A DNA stretch of 50,630 nt from contig NZ_NKTY01000024.1 of the NCBI RefSeq assembly GCF_003207825.1, positions 1 to 50,630 on the forward strand. The letters are read 5' to 3'. Below, in pieces: positions 22,541-31,615 of this stretch. The notes beneath the pieces were generated by a model. The model did not search any database and had not been told where the DNA came from. It saw only the letters and a program-made list of their open reading frames with translations. The translations under genes and the position numbers were made by a program. Each line of letters opens with the position of its first letter. Positions within the stretch are counted from its first letter, which is position 1. Source of the stretch: Komagataeibacter saccharivorans (GTDB taxonomy: Bacteria; Pseudomonadota; Alphaproteobacteria; Acetobacterales; Acetobacteraceae).

Positions 22541-25150
22541 TCACCAACTATACGAAAGGTTCCCATAAACGCGGCGTCCCTGTCCATAATAGCATGTTCC
22601 ACCACCAGCGCCCGTACCGCATGACCCGACATATCGAGTATTTGCAAGGTTAGACATTGCCAGTTGGCCCTTGAGACCTCTCAACATTGGGGACAAGCGA
22701 CCAAAATCATAATGTGCGCCAGCATCGAAAAGAATATATGCTGGCACTTTATAAGACTCTCCATTACCTGCCCACGTAAATCCAACGTATCGAACGCCAA
22801 AATTTATACCAACCCCCTGAAAAACCTGTTCCGGCGGAGTATAATCTACGAACATATTCACCATATTACGTGGAAGACCACCAACATATTTTCCCTGTTC
22901 AGAAACTTTTTTTACCTGGGATCCAGACATAGTATATTGCCAGACTGACGTATCACTTTTAGTAACCCGCATGTCATTGAAAGAATATGATGCAGTCAGA
23001 TGAAGATTTTTTGTGATATTTGCGTGAGCAGATAGTTCCACCCCTTTTGATGTCACGGTTCCAGCATCAGTCGTGTATCCTGGATTGTCGGCGTCTGTAA
23101 TCTGATAATGATTTTCTTTGATATGATAGGCAGCCGCCGTAAGCAGGATATCGGTTTTTGGAATAAGATATTTAAGCCCAGCTTCGAATTGTTTTCCTGT
23201 CAGCGGTTTCGCTGCTTGCCCATTCGCATCGAAATATCCGACTTGAGGGATAAACGATGTAGCGTAACTGAAATATGGCACAAGGCCAAAGTCAAAATTG
23301 TATGTAAAGCCAGCACGCCATGTGAATTTATTGTCGGACGGGTGCTGTCTGGTTCCTGCTTTCCAGGCTGAGGTTGATGTAGCGTCATGACTTCTGGAAT
23401 AGCTAAGGGCATCATAGTTATACCAGTCTTGGCGCCCGCCAAGTATGACATTCAATTTGCCAAATTTTAGCTGCTCTTGGAAATATACTCCCTTTTGATA
23501 CTGAGTTTGTGACATGTTTTGCATAGCAAGTGTATCAGAGCCGGAAATTCCAAAATTCGGATATGCTGTGTAATATGATGGATTCCAAATATTTACAGTT
23601 GGAACACTGTAATCGTAGATTAGATCTTGAAGAATATCGACTTTCCGAAAGTCCATCCCCACCACGAAAGTGTGTTTCACGCTCCCCGTAGAGATATGCC
23701 CGATTAACCTGTTATCAAGCCCCACAGTTCGGCGCCCACCTTGTCCGTCCCAAGCGACACGAGTCATGGTTTCTCCATCACTCTGGAGATTTCCTCTAAG
23801 GTACAAATATTTGTAGTTAGTGTCCGATTTTTCATATCTAAATGTCTGTTGAAACTCGATCATTCTATTGAATTTATGAGAAAATTGATATTCAAATGCT
23901 GCATCGCGTACCACTGAAGTATTCAGGGATGGGTCCCCAAGATATCGTGAACGAGGTATATAGCCAAATTTCCCTGGGACAAGTGTTCCTACTCCAGGAT
24001 ATCCAGTGTCTGTACCATCTGCTGGCGTATACATATATTCGCCGAGTAGCGTTAAACTAGTTTTGTCATCGATATCCCATTTAATAGATGGCAGGACACC
24101 AACTCTTTTATAATCGCGATATTCTGTCTGCGTTCCCTGAGTGACACCTATAGCTGCTATTCTGTACTTTAGATTTCCAGATTTTGTTATTTTGTCAGAA
24201 ACGTCAAATGTTGACTCGTAGCGGCCCCAGTTACCAAAGCCCACTGTGACATTTCGAATTGGTGTATCAGTTGGTTGTTTCAGACGTGTTGCAATGAGAC
24301 CACCTGGCCCAACCTGTCCGTATAGAACTGAAGCTGGTCCGTTCAGCGCTTCTACACGTTCGACGAAAGCGGTCTCACCGGCGGACAGCGAACGCGATGC
24401 AATTCCATCGACATATTGAGTGGCCGCAAATCCCCGCATCATGATGCCACCGGTACCATTAGCCAGAGAACCTGCTGCATTTCCGTTAGTAGCCGTCCCG
24501 TTACCCTCTGCATAAACACCCGGCATATACCGAAGCGTCTCATTAATATTCTGTGCCTGCTGATCAAGTATTTCTTGTTTTGTTATAACATATACAGAGT
24601 TAGGTATTTCTGTGATGGGGGTGTCGGTCTTTGTGCCTGTCTCGGTATATTTGGCCACATATCCCACACCCGGACCGATTGCAGCTTCATGGGTGTTAAG
24701 AGTGCCACCGACACGGATCGGGCCAAGGGTGATATTGGCGGCAGATTTCTGAATAACAATCGTGTTGCTATCCGCGTAACGATAGGAAAGACTTGAACTC
24801 GATAGGAGCTTCTGGAGCGCTTGCTGCGGGTTCATCGAACCTGACACGCCAGCAGATGTTTTCCCTGCCAGCAGGGCAGGGTCATATGTCACCTGAACAC
24901 CAGTCTGCTTGCCGTAAGTCGCCAGTGCCTGCCCGAGAGGCAGGGAAGGAATATTATAGGCACGGGCAGAGTTCTGCGCTGTCTGGCTGACGCTGGAAGA
25001 TGCAGCGCAGGCAGGTTCGGCATCCATGCTCGCTAGCGCGAAAAGGAGTGCTGAAGGAACTGCCAGCATGACAGGCCGGTTGAGCCATACATGGCGCAGG
25101 CCAGACTTTTTTGTGCGACCGGCAAGGCGCGGTGCAATTTCAGGTTCCAT
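22541..25150 (-). CDS. TonB-dependent siderophore receptor with STN signalling domain (FecA-like)
   Basis: About 869 residues from ATG 25150 (an in-frame ATG at 25186 adds 12 residues). A signal peptide ends near PACAAS. The STN domain follows (YNIPSLPLGQALATYGKQTG, about residues 65-125), then the TonB plug (ITEIPNSVYVITKQEILDQQ; VERVEALNGPASVLYG) and a 22-strand-type barrel ending in Trp (LSYSW). It should import a ferric chelate across the outer membrane and signal occupancy through STN to the FecR protein just upstream. The ligand cannot be read from sequence. G+C is clearly lower than in the conjugation genes, pointing to separate acquisition. Confidence 0.92.
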   Translation of the reverse strand: MEPEIAPRLAGRTKKSGLRHVWLNRPVMLAVPSALLFALASMDAEPACAASSSVSQTAQNSARAYNIPSLPLGQALATYGKQTGVQVTYDPALLAGKTSAGVSGSMNPQQALQKLLSSSSLSYRYADSNTIVIQKSAANITLGPIRVGGTLNTHEAAIGPGVGYVAKYTETGTKTDTPITEIPNSVYVITKQEILDQQAQNINETLRYMPGVYAEGNGTATNGNAAGSLANGTGGIMMRGFAATQYVDGIASRSLSAGETAFVERVEALNGPASVLYGQVGPGGLIATRLKQPTDTPIRNVTVGFGNWGRYESTFDVSDKITKSGNLKYRIAAIGVTQGTQTEYRDYKRVGVLPSIKWDIDDKTSLTLLGEYMYTPADGTDTGYPGVGTLVPGKFGYIPRSRYLGDPSLNTSVVRDAAFEYQFSHKFNRMIEFQQTFRYEKSDTNYKYLYLRGNLQSDGETMTRVAWDGQGGRRTVGLDNRLIGHISTGSVKHTFVVGMDFRKVDILQDLIYDYSVPTVNIWNPSYYTAYPNFGISGSDTLAMQNMSQTQYQKGVYFQEQLKFGKLNVILGGRQDWYNYDALSYSRSHDATSTSAWKAGTRQHPSDNKFTWRAGFTYNFDFGLVPYFSYATSFIPQVGYFDANGQAAKPLTGKQFEAGLKYLIPKTDILLTAAAYHIKENHYQITDADNPGYTTDAGTVTSKGVELSAHANITKNLHLTASYSFNDMRVTKSDTSVWQYTMSGSQVKKVSEQGKYVGGLPRNMVNMFVDYTPPEQVFQGVGINFGVRYVGFTWAGNGESYKVPAYILFDAGAHYDFGRLSPMLRGLKGQLAMSNLANTRYVGSCGTGAGGGTCYYGQGRRVYGNLSYSW

Positions 25151-25186
25151 ATGTGTCGTCCCGTCAAAAGTGAGAATGCATCGCAT

Positions 25187-25291
25187 TTGAAATAGGGACG
25201 GGTTCGTATGGGCTTTTTATAGGGTAACGTCTCAAATTATTTTCACAGATGCCAAACCTCAGAAGGTTAAGACGCTTTCGGGGCTGAGAAT
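25187..25291 (-). promoter_or_regulatory. Likely FecI-dependent promoter region of the receptor gene
   Basis: The gap between fecR and the receptor is AT-rich. On the minus strand it contains GTGAAAATAATTTGAGACG about 60 bases before the outer ATG and CTATAAAA downstream of it. FecI-type sigma factors usually drive the adjacent receptor, so the promoter is expected here; the exact -35 and -10 elements are guesses. Confidence 0.35.
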
Positions 25292-26335
25292 TTACTGTTC
25301 GTGGGATGTCGGGGCGTCAGTCGCAATGAGCATATGACCAGCGACCTCCCGAACCCGTCCACCTGAGGGGACAACTGCGGCTCTGAGGGCAGCAGGGATG
25401 TTGTGCAGGTCGTAGATGCCACCGACCTGGCGCGACCGGAGCTTGGCGCTCCAGTTAACGATAAAGCCAGGATAGTAGCGTTTTAGGGTATCGGTAACGT
25501 GCCCTACCGTATCGCTGTCAACGACGAGGGTGCCGGTTTGCCAGGATCCAATGGTGTCTGGAGAGACGGTTTTCCGGGTCACATGGCCGTCAGATCGATC
25601 GACGTTGATTTCATCTCCTGCGTTCAGAACGACTTCCTGCGTCTGTGTCGGGCTGGAAACGCCGACACGACCGTCCTGAACACCAACCCGTATCTCTGTC
25701 GGGTCGAGACGGACATCAAAACGTGTACCGATATCGCGAGCCTGTATAGCTCCTGCGGTCACTCGAAAGGGACGTGTTGCGTCATGTTTGACCTGAAAAA
25801 AAGCCTCACCTGCCAGTAGGGTGACGTCGCGCGTATCGGGGCGATAGTGGACTGCAATGGCCGAGCGCGCGCCCAGAGTGACGACGCTGCCGTCCGCAAG
25901 TGTTACGGTCTGATCCTTGCCTGTCGAGGTCTGGTAGTCGGCCTGCAACGCAATGCGAATGTCAGGGAGAAAGAACAGGCCCAGCCCGCATAGCGCGGTG
26001 GCCAGTGAAAACGCTACCGCATGCCGTCCTGCCAAGGCGCTTAGGGATGATGAAGGTCTGGGTGAAACGAACTTCTCTGTGTTCTTCGGTTTATCCGGAA
26101 GGGACAGGAGAGCCGGTTCAACGGCCCCTGTAAGCCTCCAGACACGCAAAGCTCTTGACCAGGCATCTGCATGGCTGGGCGACTGGGCATACCAGGCGGA
26201 GAACTCTTTTCGAAGATCACGGTCGTCGGGCTCCTCGGTCAGACGAATGACCCAGAGATTGGCTTCGGCGGTGAGCGGGTCGTCTGAAGCGGGAGAGTTA
26301 TCTGTCATACGGACCACATGGCGCTCCACGCTCAA
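25292..26335 (-). CDS. fecR: FecR-type anti-sigma/sigma-regulator protein
   Basis: 347 residues (start could be Met10 at 26308). N-terminal DUF4880-like cytoplasmic part (LTAEANLWVIRLTEEPDDRD; SHADAWSRALRVW), a membrane helix at about 106-124 (AVAFSLATALCGLGLFFLP), then the periplasmic FecR domain (TVTLADGSVVTLGARSAIAV; LLAGEAFFQVKHD). It should relay a signal from the receptor STN domain to the sigma factor encoded just upstream. A C-terminal STN-like secretin part is also visible. Confidence 0.92.
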   Translation of the reverse strand: MSVERHVVRMTDNSPASDDPLTAEANLWVIRLTEEPDDRDLRKEFSAWYAQSPSHADAWSRALRVWRLTGAVEPALLSLPDKPKNTEKFVSPRPSSSLSALAGRHAVAFSLATALCGLGLFFLPDIRIALQADYQTSTGKDQTVTLADGSVVTLGARSAIAVHYRPDTRDVTLLAGEAFFQVKHDATRPFRVTAGAIQARDIGTRFDVRLDPTEIRVGVQDGRVGVSSPTQTQEVVLNAGDEINVDRSDGHVTRKTVSPDTIGSWQTGTLVVDSDTVGHVTDTLKRYYPGFIVNWSAKLRSRQVGGIYDLHNIPAALRAAVVPSGGRVREVAGHMLIATDAPTSHEQ

Positions 26336-26407
26336 CGGACGGACGGCATAAGAAAAACCATCTTATGAGAGAGACGGAACGTGAGTGCATTTTTAAAGCG
26401 TGTCAGT

Positions 26408-26926
26408 TCAGTTTCTGGGTGCGGCGTTATCAAGAGCCGCCTGACAGGCTGCCATTGCGTCCGTAATCAGTTGTGCCGTTCGGCCAATAGAAAGGTCGAG
26501 AACAACCGCAATTTCACGTAATTTGTAATCACCGAAACGCTTCATTTCAAACGCGAGGCGCGTGCGATCAGGAAGCGAAGCCAATACCTCTTCGATAATG
26601 ACCAGTTCCTCGCGGCTACCGACGTAAGTCTCAGGGGATCGAGGATCACATAGCAGGTTCTGCACGGCGATGTCGGCCACATCGATTTCATTCCGGATGC
26701 GCCCGAACCGAAGGAAGTCAATTGCAAGTCGCCGGACCACCTGAAGCAGATAGGACACCGGCCGCTGGATCTCGGTGCCTTTCTTCTGGACCAGGGTGGC
26801 CTTGATGAAAGCATCCTGGACAATATCTTCAGCACGGGAACGGCACCCGATAATACCCGCTGCTACATCCACGAGGTGCAGGCGATGGCTGAGATAGACG
26901 TTCAGAATTTGCTCTGAGTCCTTCAC
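26408..26926 (-). CDS. fecI: FecI-type ECF sigma factor
   Basis: 172 residues: sigma region 2 (SRAEDIVQDAFIKATLV, about 28-45) and region 4 (LPDRTRLAFEMKRFGDYKLREIAVVLDLSIGR). Iron-starvation ECF sigma factors of this class activate the neighbouring TonB receptor when FecR signals substrate binding. Order fecI-fecR-receptor on one strand is standard. The gene is probably itself iron-regulated by Fur, but I cannot point to a convincing Fur box. Confidence 0.92.
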   Translation of the reverse strand: MKDSEQILNVYLSHRLHLVDVAAGIIGCRSRAEDIVQDAFIKATLVQKKGTEIQRPVSYLLQVVRRLAIDFLRFGRIRNEIDVADIAVQNLLCDPRSPETYVGSREELVIIEEVLASLPDRTRLAFEMKRFGDYKLREIAVVLDLSIGRTAQLITDAMAACQAALDNAAPRN

Positions 26927-27333
26927 CGCGCTGTGGTTCCTGTCATGGATAAGGGTTGAATGCCGTGTCTGCCAGCCTGATCAGGTTGGATGTATTGCGA
27001 CAGGTTCTTAACTGCAAGAGCTATTATGCTGTGTCTGGCCTGCGTGTCACAGTGCGGCACTTTTCTCGCCTCGAACGGGCGCGTTTGATAAAAAAATGTG
27101 GTTGATGGCTATAAAAATGGGCCTTTCATACGTCACTGAAGTAGGAACCCTGCGGGATCCAACCATCCGTCTTTATCGCCTTACGAATCGTGCCTTTAAT
27201 GGACGACGGGTTGTCAGTCTATGCGTTCGAAGAACTTCTCGCCCAATGTGACGAAACGGCGGAGATCTGCTCTGCGGATCGGACGTGGATTGATGCCAAA
27301 CCGGTCGGCAACGAGATCATCTGATATTCAATG
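26927..27333. other. 407-base gap, no convincing gene
   Basis: Sequence between fecI and the recombinase. On the plus strand a 41-codon frame (27199-27324, MDDGLSVYAFEELLAQCDET...) exists, but has no clear ribosome-binding site and no family I recognise; it may be the tail of a degraded gene. The rest presumably carries the fecI promoter. Confidence 0.5.
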
Positions 27334-29025
27334 CTAAATTTGTGCGCATAACTTATGTGGAAATCGGTGCTTGCGTGTCCCCGCAACCATCTGAACTTGC
27401 AATGCCAACGCATCATGAACCCCAGTCCGGAAACGGGCTGGGGTTTTTGTTTGTCCGCCTGACGCGACCGTCAGGATGCCGGCAAGGTCGCCCCGGACGT
27501 CGATCTGGAGGCCCTTGTCGGATGGCGTGAGGATGATCGCCTCGATCAGTGAGCGGATCACCTCGGCCGCCTCCTGACGCTTCTCGTCCAGCTCGGAATG
27601 CAGCATGTCATGCAGGAGCGTGAGCCGCCGGTGGTAGAACTCCGCCATCTGGGGATGGAGCAGGGGAGGCGGCGCCTCGGCGGTCGCGAGGAAATCTTTG
27701 AGTTCCGCCTTTCGGGCTTCGAGCTTCGATCCGCGTTCTTTGACCGTTTCGATCGAAATGGCTTCCGAGAGGTAGAGATCCATCAGGCGCTGGATGTCGC
27801 GCTCGACCCGCTTCAGTTCTGATTCCGCGGCGCCGATGTCGGCCGACGCCTCCATGCGCAGCCGGTTCATCTCGTCTGTGAACGCGGTGCAGAATTCGGC
27901 GAACAACTCCGGGTCCATGAGGTGGTGACGCAGGGCGTCGAGGACGCGGCGCTCCAGTTCCTCGCGGCGCATATTGGTCCGGTTGTCACAGGTGCCCTTG
28001 TTGCGCGCTGTCGAGCAACCGAGCAATGCGCCGGAGATCATCGAATAGCCGCCACCGCAGCAGCCGCATTTGCTGAGGCCGGAGAACAGGTAGCGCGGTC
28101 GGCGTTTCTCGCGGAAATGGTCGGGCGATGACGTATCGCGTGTGTCCCGACTGGCGCTGACGCTGGCCTGCCGCGCCTTGACCGCGTCCCACAGTTCCTG
28201 GTCGACGATCCGCAGTTCCGGCACCTCCTGGATGACCCATTTGGATTCCGGATTGGGGCGGGCCTGGCGTTTGCCGGTATCGGGATCCTTGATGAAGCGC
28301 TGGCGGTTCCACACCAGCCTGCCCACGTACATCTCGTTGTTGAGGATGCCGGTGCCCCGTGCGCGGTTGCCGGTGATGGTGGAAAAGCCCCAGCCGCCGC
28401 CGCCCGGTGCCGGGATGCCCTCGTCATTGAGACGGAAGGCGATGGCGCGTGGTCCCAGCCCGGCCGCGAAGTCACGGAAGATACGACGGATGACCTCTGC
28501 CTCGTGCGGGTTGATGGTTCGGTCGCCCCGGATTGGCTCGCCGCTGGTGTCGAGTTTCCGCACGACGTCATAGCCGTAGGCGTTTCCGCCACCGGACTTG
28601 CCCAGTTCCACGCGCCCCCGAAGACCGCGATGGGTTTTGGCGGCCAGGTCTTTCAGGAACAGGGCGTTCATTGTGCCCTTGAGGCCGACATGCAGGTGGG
28701 AGACTTCGCCTTCGGAGAGGGTGACGATCTGCACGCCCGCATAATTCATGCGCTTGAAGACGCCGGCGATGTCCTCCTGGTCGCGGGACAGGCGGTCCAT
28801 CGCCTCGGCCAGCACGATCTGGAACCGTCCGCGCTGTGCATCGGCGATCAGTGCCTGGATGCCGGGCCGCATCAGGGACGCGCCCGAGATGGCGTGATCG
28901 GTATAGTCCTCGACGATGCTCCAGCCCTGTTTCTCCGCGTGGGTGCGGCAGATGCGAAGCTGGTCGGCGATCGAGGCGTCGCGCTGGTTGTCGGAGGAAT
29001 AGCGGGCGTAGAGCGCGACCTTCAT
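27334..29025 (-). CDS. Large serine recombinase (resolvase/invertase family, Recombinase and zinc-ribbon domains)
   Basis: 563 residues from ATG 29025. N-terminal catalytic domain with MKVALYARYSSDNQRDAS (nucleophile Ser10) and EAMDRLSRDQEDIAGVFKRM. The Recombinase domain follows (NPHEAEVIRRIFRDFAAG), then a zinc ribbon (SKCGCCGG; CSTARNKGTC) and a coiled-coil region around residue 400-440. Enzymes of this type catalyse site-specific integration and excision of mobile DNA. It probably moved this cargo segment, but I could not identify attachment sites. Its last 33 residues are encoded across a plus-strand terminator, as if the end was replaced during insertion. Confidence 0.92.
   Translation of the reverse strand: MKVALYARYSSDNQRDASIADQLRICRTHAEKQGWSIVEDYTDHAISGASLMRPGIQALIADAQRGRFQIVLAEAMDRLSRDQEDIAGVFKRMNYAGVQIVTLSEGEVSHLHVGLKGTMNALFLKDLAAKTHRGLRGRVELGKSGGGNAYGYDVVRKLDTSGEPIRGDRTINPHEAEVIRRIFRDFAAGLGPRAIAFRLNDEGIPAPGGGGWGFSTITGNRARGTGILNNEMYVGRLVWNRQRFIKDPDTGKRQARPNPESKWVIQEVPELRIVDQELWDAVKARQASVSASRDTRDTSSPDHFREKRRPRYLFSGLSKCGCCGGGYSMISGALLGCSTARNKGTCDNRTNMRREELERRVLDALRHHLMDPELFAEFCTAFTDEMNRLRMEASADIGAAESELKRVERDIQRLMDLYLSEAISIETVKERGSKLEARKAELKDFLATAEAPPPLLHPQMAEFYHRRLTLLHDMLHSELDEKRQEAAEVIRSLIEAIILTPSDKGLQIDVRGDLAGILTVASGGQTKTPARFRTGVHDALALQVQMVAGTRKHRFPHKLCAQI
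27418..27448 (+). terminator. Intrinsic terminator (plus strand) inside recombinase tail
   Basis: Arms AACCCCAGTCCG and CGGGCTGGGGTT (one wobble) with a GAAA loop, followed by TTTG and more T on the plus strand. It would terminate transcription coming from the left and lies antisense to the recombinase C-terminus, suggesting the recombinase end was joined to foreign flanking DNA. Confidence 0.65.
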
Positions 29026-29038
29026 GGTGAGGTATCCC

Positions 29039-29227
29039 TTACGGTCCGGAGCGGCGGCGCTGCTCCTGTTGCTGCGACCGGAACCAGTCCCGTGCGGCAC
29101 GACGGGCCATGAGGCGGACGAGCGTCACAAGACGCGTGTCGGGGGCATCGGGTCGCAGGATGAGCCGCAACTCGGGCTCGGGCGGCCGATACGCCGGGGC
29201 AATGGACTGGCTGGGTCTATCCGTCAT
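29039..29227 (-). CDS. Small protein upstream of the recombinase, 62 aa
   Basis: Begins MTDRPSQSIAPAYRPPEPEL from ATG 29227 with GGAAGAGAG upstream, and ends 13 bases before the recombinase start, so the two are likely co-transcribed. The C-terminal half (LVRLMARRAARDWFRSQQQEQ) is basic and helical. I do not recognise a family by name. Possible roles are recombinase accessory or directionality factor; inferred from position only. Confidence 0.65.
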   Translation of the reverse strand: MTDRPSQSIAPAYRPPEPELRLILRPDAPDTRLVTLVRLMARRAARDWFRSQQQEQRRRSGP

Positions 29228-29575
29228 CGTTGCTCTCTTCCGACCGTATGGCAAGGAAAACAGACACACGATCCGGACAGATGACTGTTATTTCAATGGA
29301 AATCAGTAATATGGAAGATCGTGCCGGTGCGTACTCCAGCGTGCGGAATCGTAGTTATGGGTAGTCCCGGATAGAGGCGCGTCGTACAAATACTGGCGTA
29401 AGACGGCGGCACGGGAGGGCGGACCATGAACGGTCCGGGAGCATCCTTCCAGCGGGGCGAACGAACGGGCTAATCGCGGCCTCCGTTCTCGCTAGTGCGC
29501 TGGCGGGTCTCGTGGAGTGAATGACTTCGGCACGAGACAACGCAGACGCATGTCCTACTCACTAAAAGCTTGACC
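29228..29575. other. 348-base gap between recombinase operon and AT-rich island
   Basis: No gene visible. Contains the inverted repeat GGACC-ATGAAC-GGTCC (about 29429-29444) and must hold the leftward promoter for the small gene and recombinase. Base composition drops sharply at its right end, marking the border of the AT-rich island. Confidence 0.5.
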
Positions 29576-30289
29576 ATGTCGGCTTTTTATACCAACTTGT
29601 TGGTAAGAAAAATCGACATGGAGTTCATTGCGGTGGGTGCCCGAAAAAAAAATGTAATTACGTCCTCGGATTGGGCGGAGTCTACCATTCGCAGTGAACC
29701 TGACGAAGTTGATGCTTTTTTGGCGTCTATTGATGCCAGCCGGAATCAGTTTTTATTGGCAGGCCAAAGAGCGTTGCACGCTAAAACAAATGCTACGCCT
29801 TTCCATGCGAAAAATGCGAAGGGTACCTTCGTTTTTCATGAAGCTGTCCCGCAGTTGCGTTTTCTGTTCGTGGGCGAGAATTGGACTCCAACAACTATAA
29901 ACGGCGTCGAATATATTGAAAATAAGGGCAAGAAAATAAGGATTGCATATTCCTCTGTAGATGTTTGTGGTCTGAGAGAGGTATCTCCTAAACCATGTTC
30001 GGAGAAGGGGGCAGGGGTAGAGCGCGCTTTGAATGGTGGGCTCTTCTCTAATCTTCCTACTTATACAAAAGAAGAAGATGTAATCAAAAAAAGCGAATAT
30101 ACTATTTATTATGCTCTTATGGATGATAAAGGGAATATGGAATTATCCCGCCCAGTTGTGTCAAATAAAACATTTTCAAGTTATCCAGAACGGAATTTTT
30201 TGGGCAGCTGTGAAGATGGTGTTGAAGAAAATTACAATCTTGAAGGGGATACTGTTAGCGACTTTGATCCGCAGGTCACCAGAAAGTAA
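29576..30289 (+). CDS. Unrecognised 237-aa protein of AT-rich island
   Basis: From ATG 29576 (MSAFYTNLLVRK); ATG 29618 (MEFIAVGARKKN) is an alternative with a slightly better upstream purine stretch. G+C is far below the neighbours and Lys, Asn and Glu are frequent. No signal peptide or membrane helix. Recognisable only as soluble and mixed alpha/beta, with VPQLRFLFVGENWTPTTING centrally and an acidic C-terminus. It lies 12 bases before an XRE-ImmA/IrrE gene on the same strand, a layout seen in toxin-antitoxin and anti-phage pairs where the peptidase protein controls its neighbour. That role is inference; the family is unknown to me. Confidence 0.75.
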   Translation: MSAFYTNLLVRKIDMEFIAVGARKKNVITSSDWAESTIRSEPDEVDAFLASIDASRNQFLLAGQRALHAKTNATPFHAKNAKGTFVFHEAVPQLRFLFVGENWTPTTINGVEYIENKGKKIRIAYSSVDVCGLREVSPKPCSEKGAGVERALNGGLFSNLPTYTKEEDVIKKSEYTIYYALMDDKGNMELSRPVVSNKTFSSYPERNFLGSCEDGVEENYNLEGDTVSDFDPQVTRK

Positions 30290-30301
30290 AAGACTATCAA
30301 A

Positions 30302-31375
30302 ATGTTTAATCCTAAGAGGCTGACGTTAGCACGGCAGAGAAGGCGATTGACTGCTAGAAGCCTGGCAGAACAAGCTTGTCTGGCGGCTGACACTATTTCA
30401 CGACTGGAAAAAGGTCAGAATGAACCTGATGAAAATACCATTGGCAGCATTGCCCGTGCCTTAGATTATCCTGTCGGTTTTTTTTATCTGGATGATCCCG
30501 AAGATCTGGATAGTGATGCTGTAAGTTTTCGTAGTTTTTCAAAAATGAGTATGAAAGAACGTCAGGCGGCTGAAAGTGCTGGACAACTTGCTTTGAGCTT
30601 GAGTTGCTGGATTGAGGAACGCTTTTCTCTGCCTGCCGTTGATGTTCCTGATCTTGGCCAGGAACAGGACCCAGCTATCGCTGCATATTTGGTTCGACAG
30701 GCTTGGGGTATCGGTGAGAGTGCTATAGGCAACTTAATAGGGTTGTTAGAAACCCATGGAGTTCGGGTTTTCTCGCTTTCTGAGGATACCGCTGCCGTAA
30801 ATGCGTTTTCATTTTGGAGAGATGGTAAGCCTTTTATCTTTCTGAATAATTTTAAAACGGCAGAAAGCAGTCTATTCGATGCGGCGCATGAACTTGGGCA
30901 TTTGGTAATGCACAAGCAGGAAAGTCTGCGTGATAGAAAGGACGCAGAAAAGGAAGCTAATGCTTTTGCGTCGGCGTTTCTCATGCCTGAAAATGACGTT
31001 AAATCTCGTATTGGCTACCCGATCACGGTGGGCGTTATCTTGAAAGCAAAATTGCGCTGGCGTGTTTCTGCAATGGCATTGGCTTACCGTCTGCATACTT
31101 TGGATAAATTGTCTTCATGGCAGTACAAATCGATCTGCATTGAACTTGGTCGTCGTGGTTATCGCACAGGCGAACCAATAGGAACGGAAAGAGAAACATC
31201 TGCTATCTGGAAGAAGATTTTACAAAATCTTTGGAGCGATAGAATAGGAAGAGCTGAGATTGCACGTGAGCTTAATTGGCCGTTAGAAGAACTGGAAGGG
31301 CTTACTCAGCATCTTTCGGAGCGTAGAACTGTTGTTCCGAAAACTGAAATTAAGCATTTATCTTTAATAAAGTAA
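30302..31375 (+). CDS. XRE HTH plus ImmA/IrrE-family metallopeptidase
   Basis: 357 residues. N-terminal Cro/C1 HTH at about 5-60 (LTARSLAEQACLAADTISRLEKGQNEP), then a COG2856 peptidase domain with zinc motif HELGH at 196-200 and an extra acidic ligand candidate in KEANAFASAFLMP. Proteins with this architecture act as repressors that can cleave partner proteins, or as antitoxins beside a toxin gene. The gene is AT-rich like its upstream neighbour, so the pair was acquired together. The C-terminal 100 residues are helical and unassigned. A 240-base gap without a gene follows, before parB. Confidence 0.9.
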   Translation: MFNPKRLTLARQRRRLTARSLAEQACLAADTISRLEKGQNEPDENTIGSIARALDYPVGFFYLDDPEDLDSDAVSFRSFSKMSMKERQAAESAGQLALSLSCWIEERFSLPAVDVPDLGQEQDPAIAAYLVRQAWGIGESAIGNLIGLLETHGVRVFSLSEDTAAVNAFSFWRDGKPFIFLNNFKTAESSLFDAAHELGHLVMHKQESLRDRKDAEKEANAFASAFLMPENDVKSRIGYPITVGVILKAKLRWRVSAMALAYRLHTLDKLSSWQYKSICIELGRRGYRTGEPIGTERETSAIWKKILQNLWSDRIGRAEIARELNWPLEELEGLTQHLSERRTVVPKTEIKHLSLIK

Positions 31376-31615
31376 GATATGAACTGCAGATTTTTGTATT
31401 GAGCTGCCTATGGATTGGAGAGGATTTTGTTTCCCAGAATCTCCTCCTATAGCGGAACGACCGCATTCGCATCATGTCCGTCATTTTACTGCCGGGAATG
31501 GGGAAGTGGGTTGGTTTGGGTGTAGCAGTCAGAGTCAGAGGGCTGCGCGGATTTTCGTGACGGGTTGAGAGGATGGGAGAGAGTCTCCTGTCCGCCCGTC
31601 ATGGAGTTTTTCGCC

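Noticed and set aside
27199-27324. 41-codon frame as a small gene
   Set aside because: No ribosome-binding site or family; kept only as a note in the gap description.
27350-27420. tRNA gene fragment as attachment site at the recombinase end
   Set aside because: I could not fold a T-arm or acceptor stem with confidence; no tRNA or rRNA gene is visible in the window.
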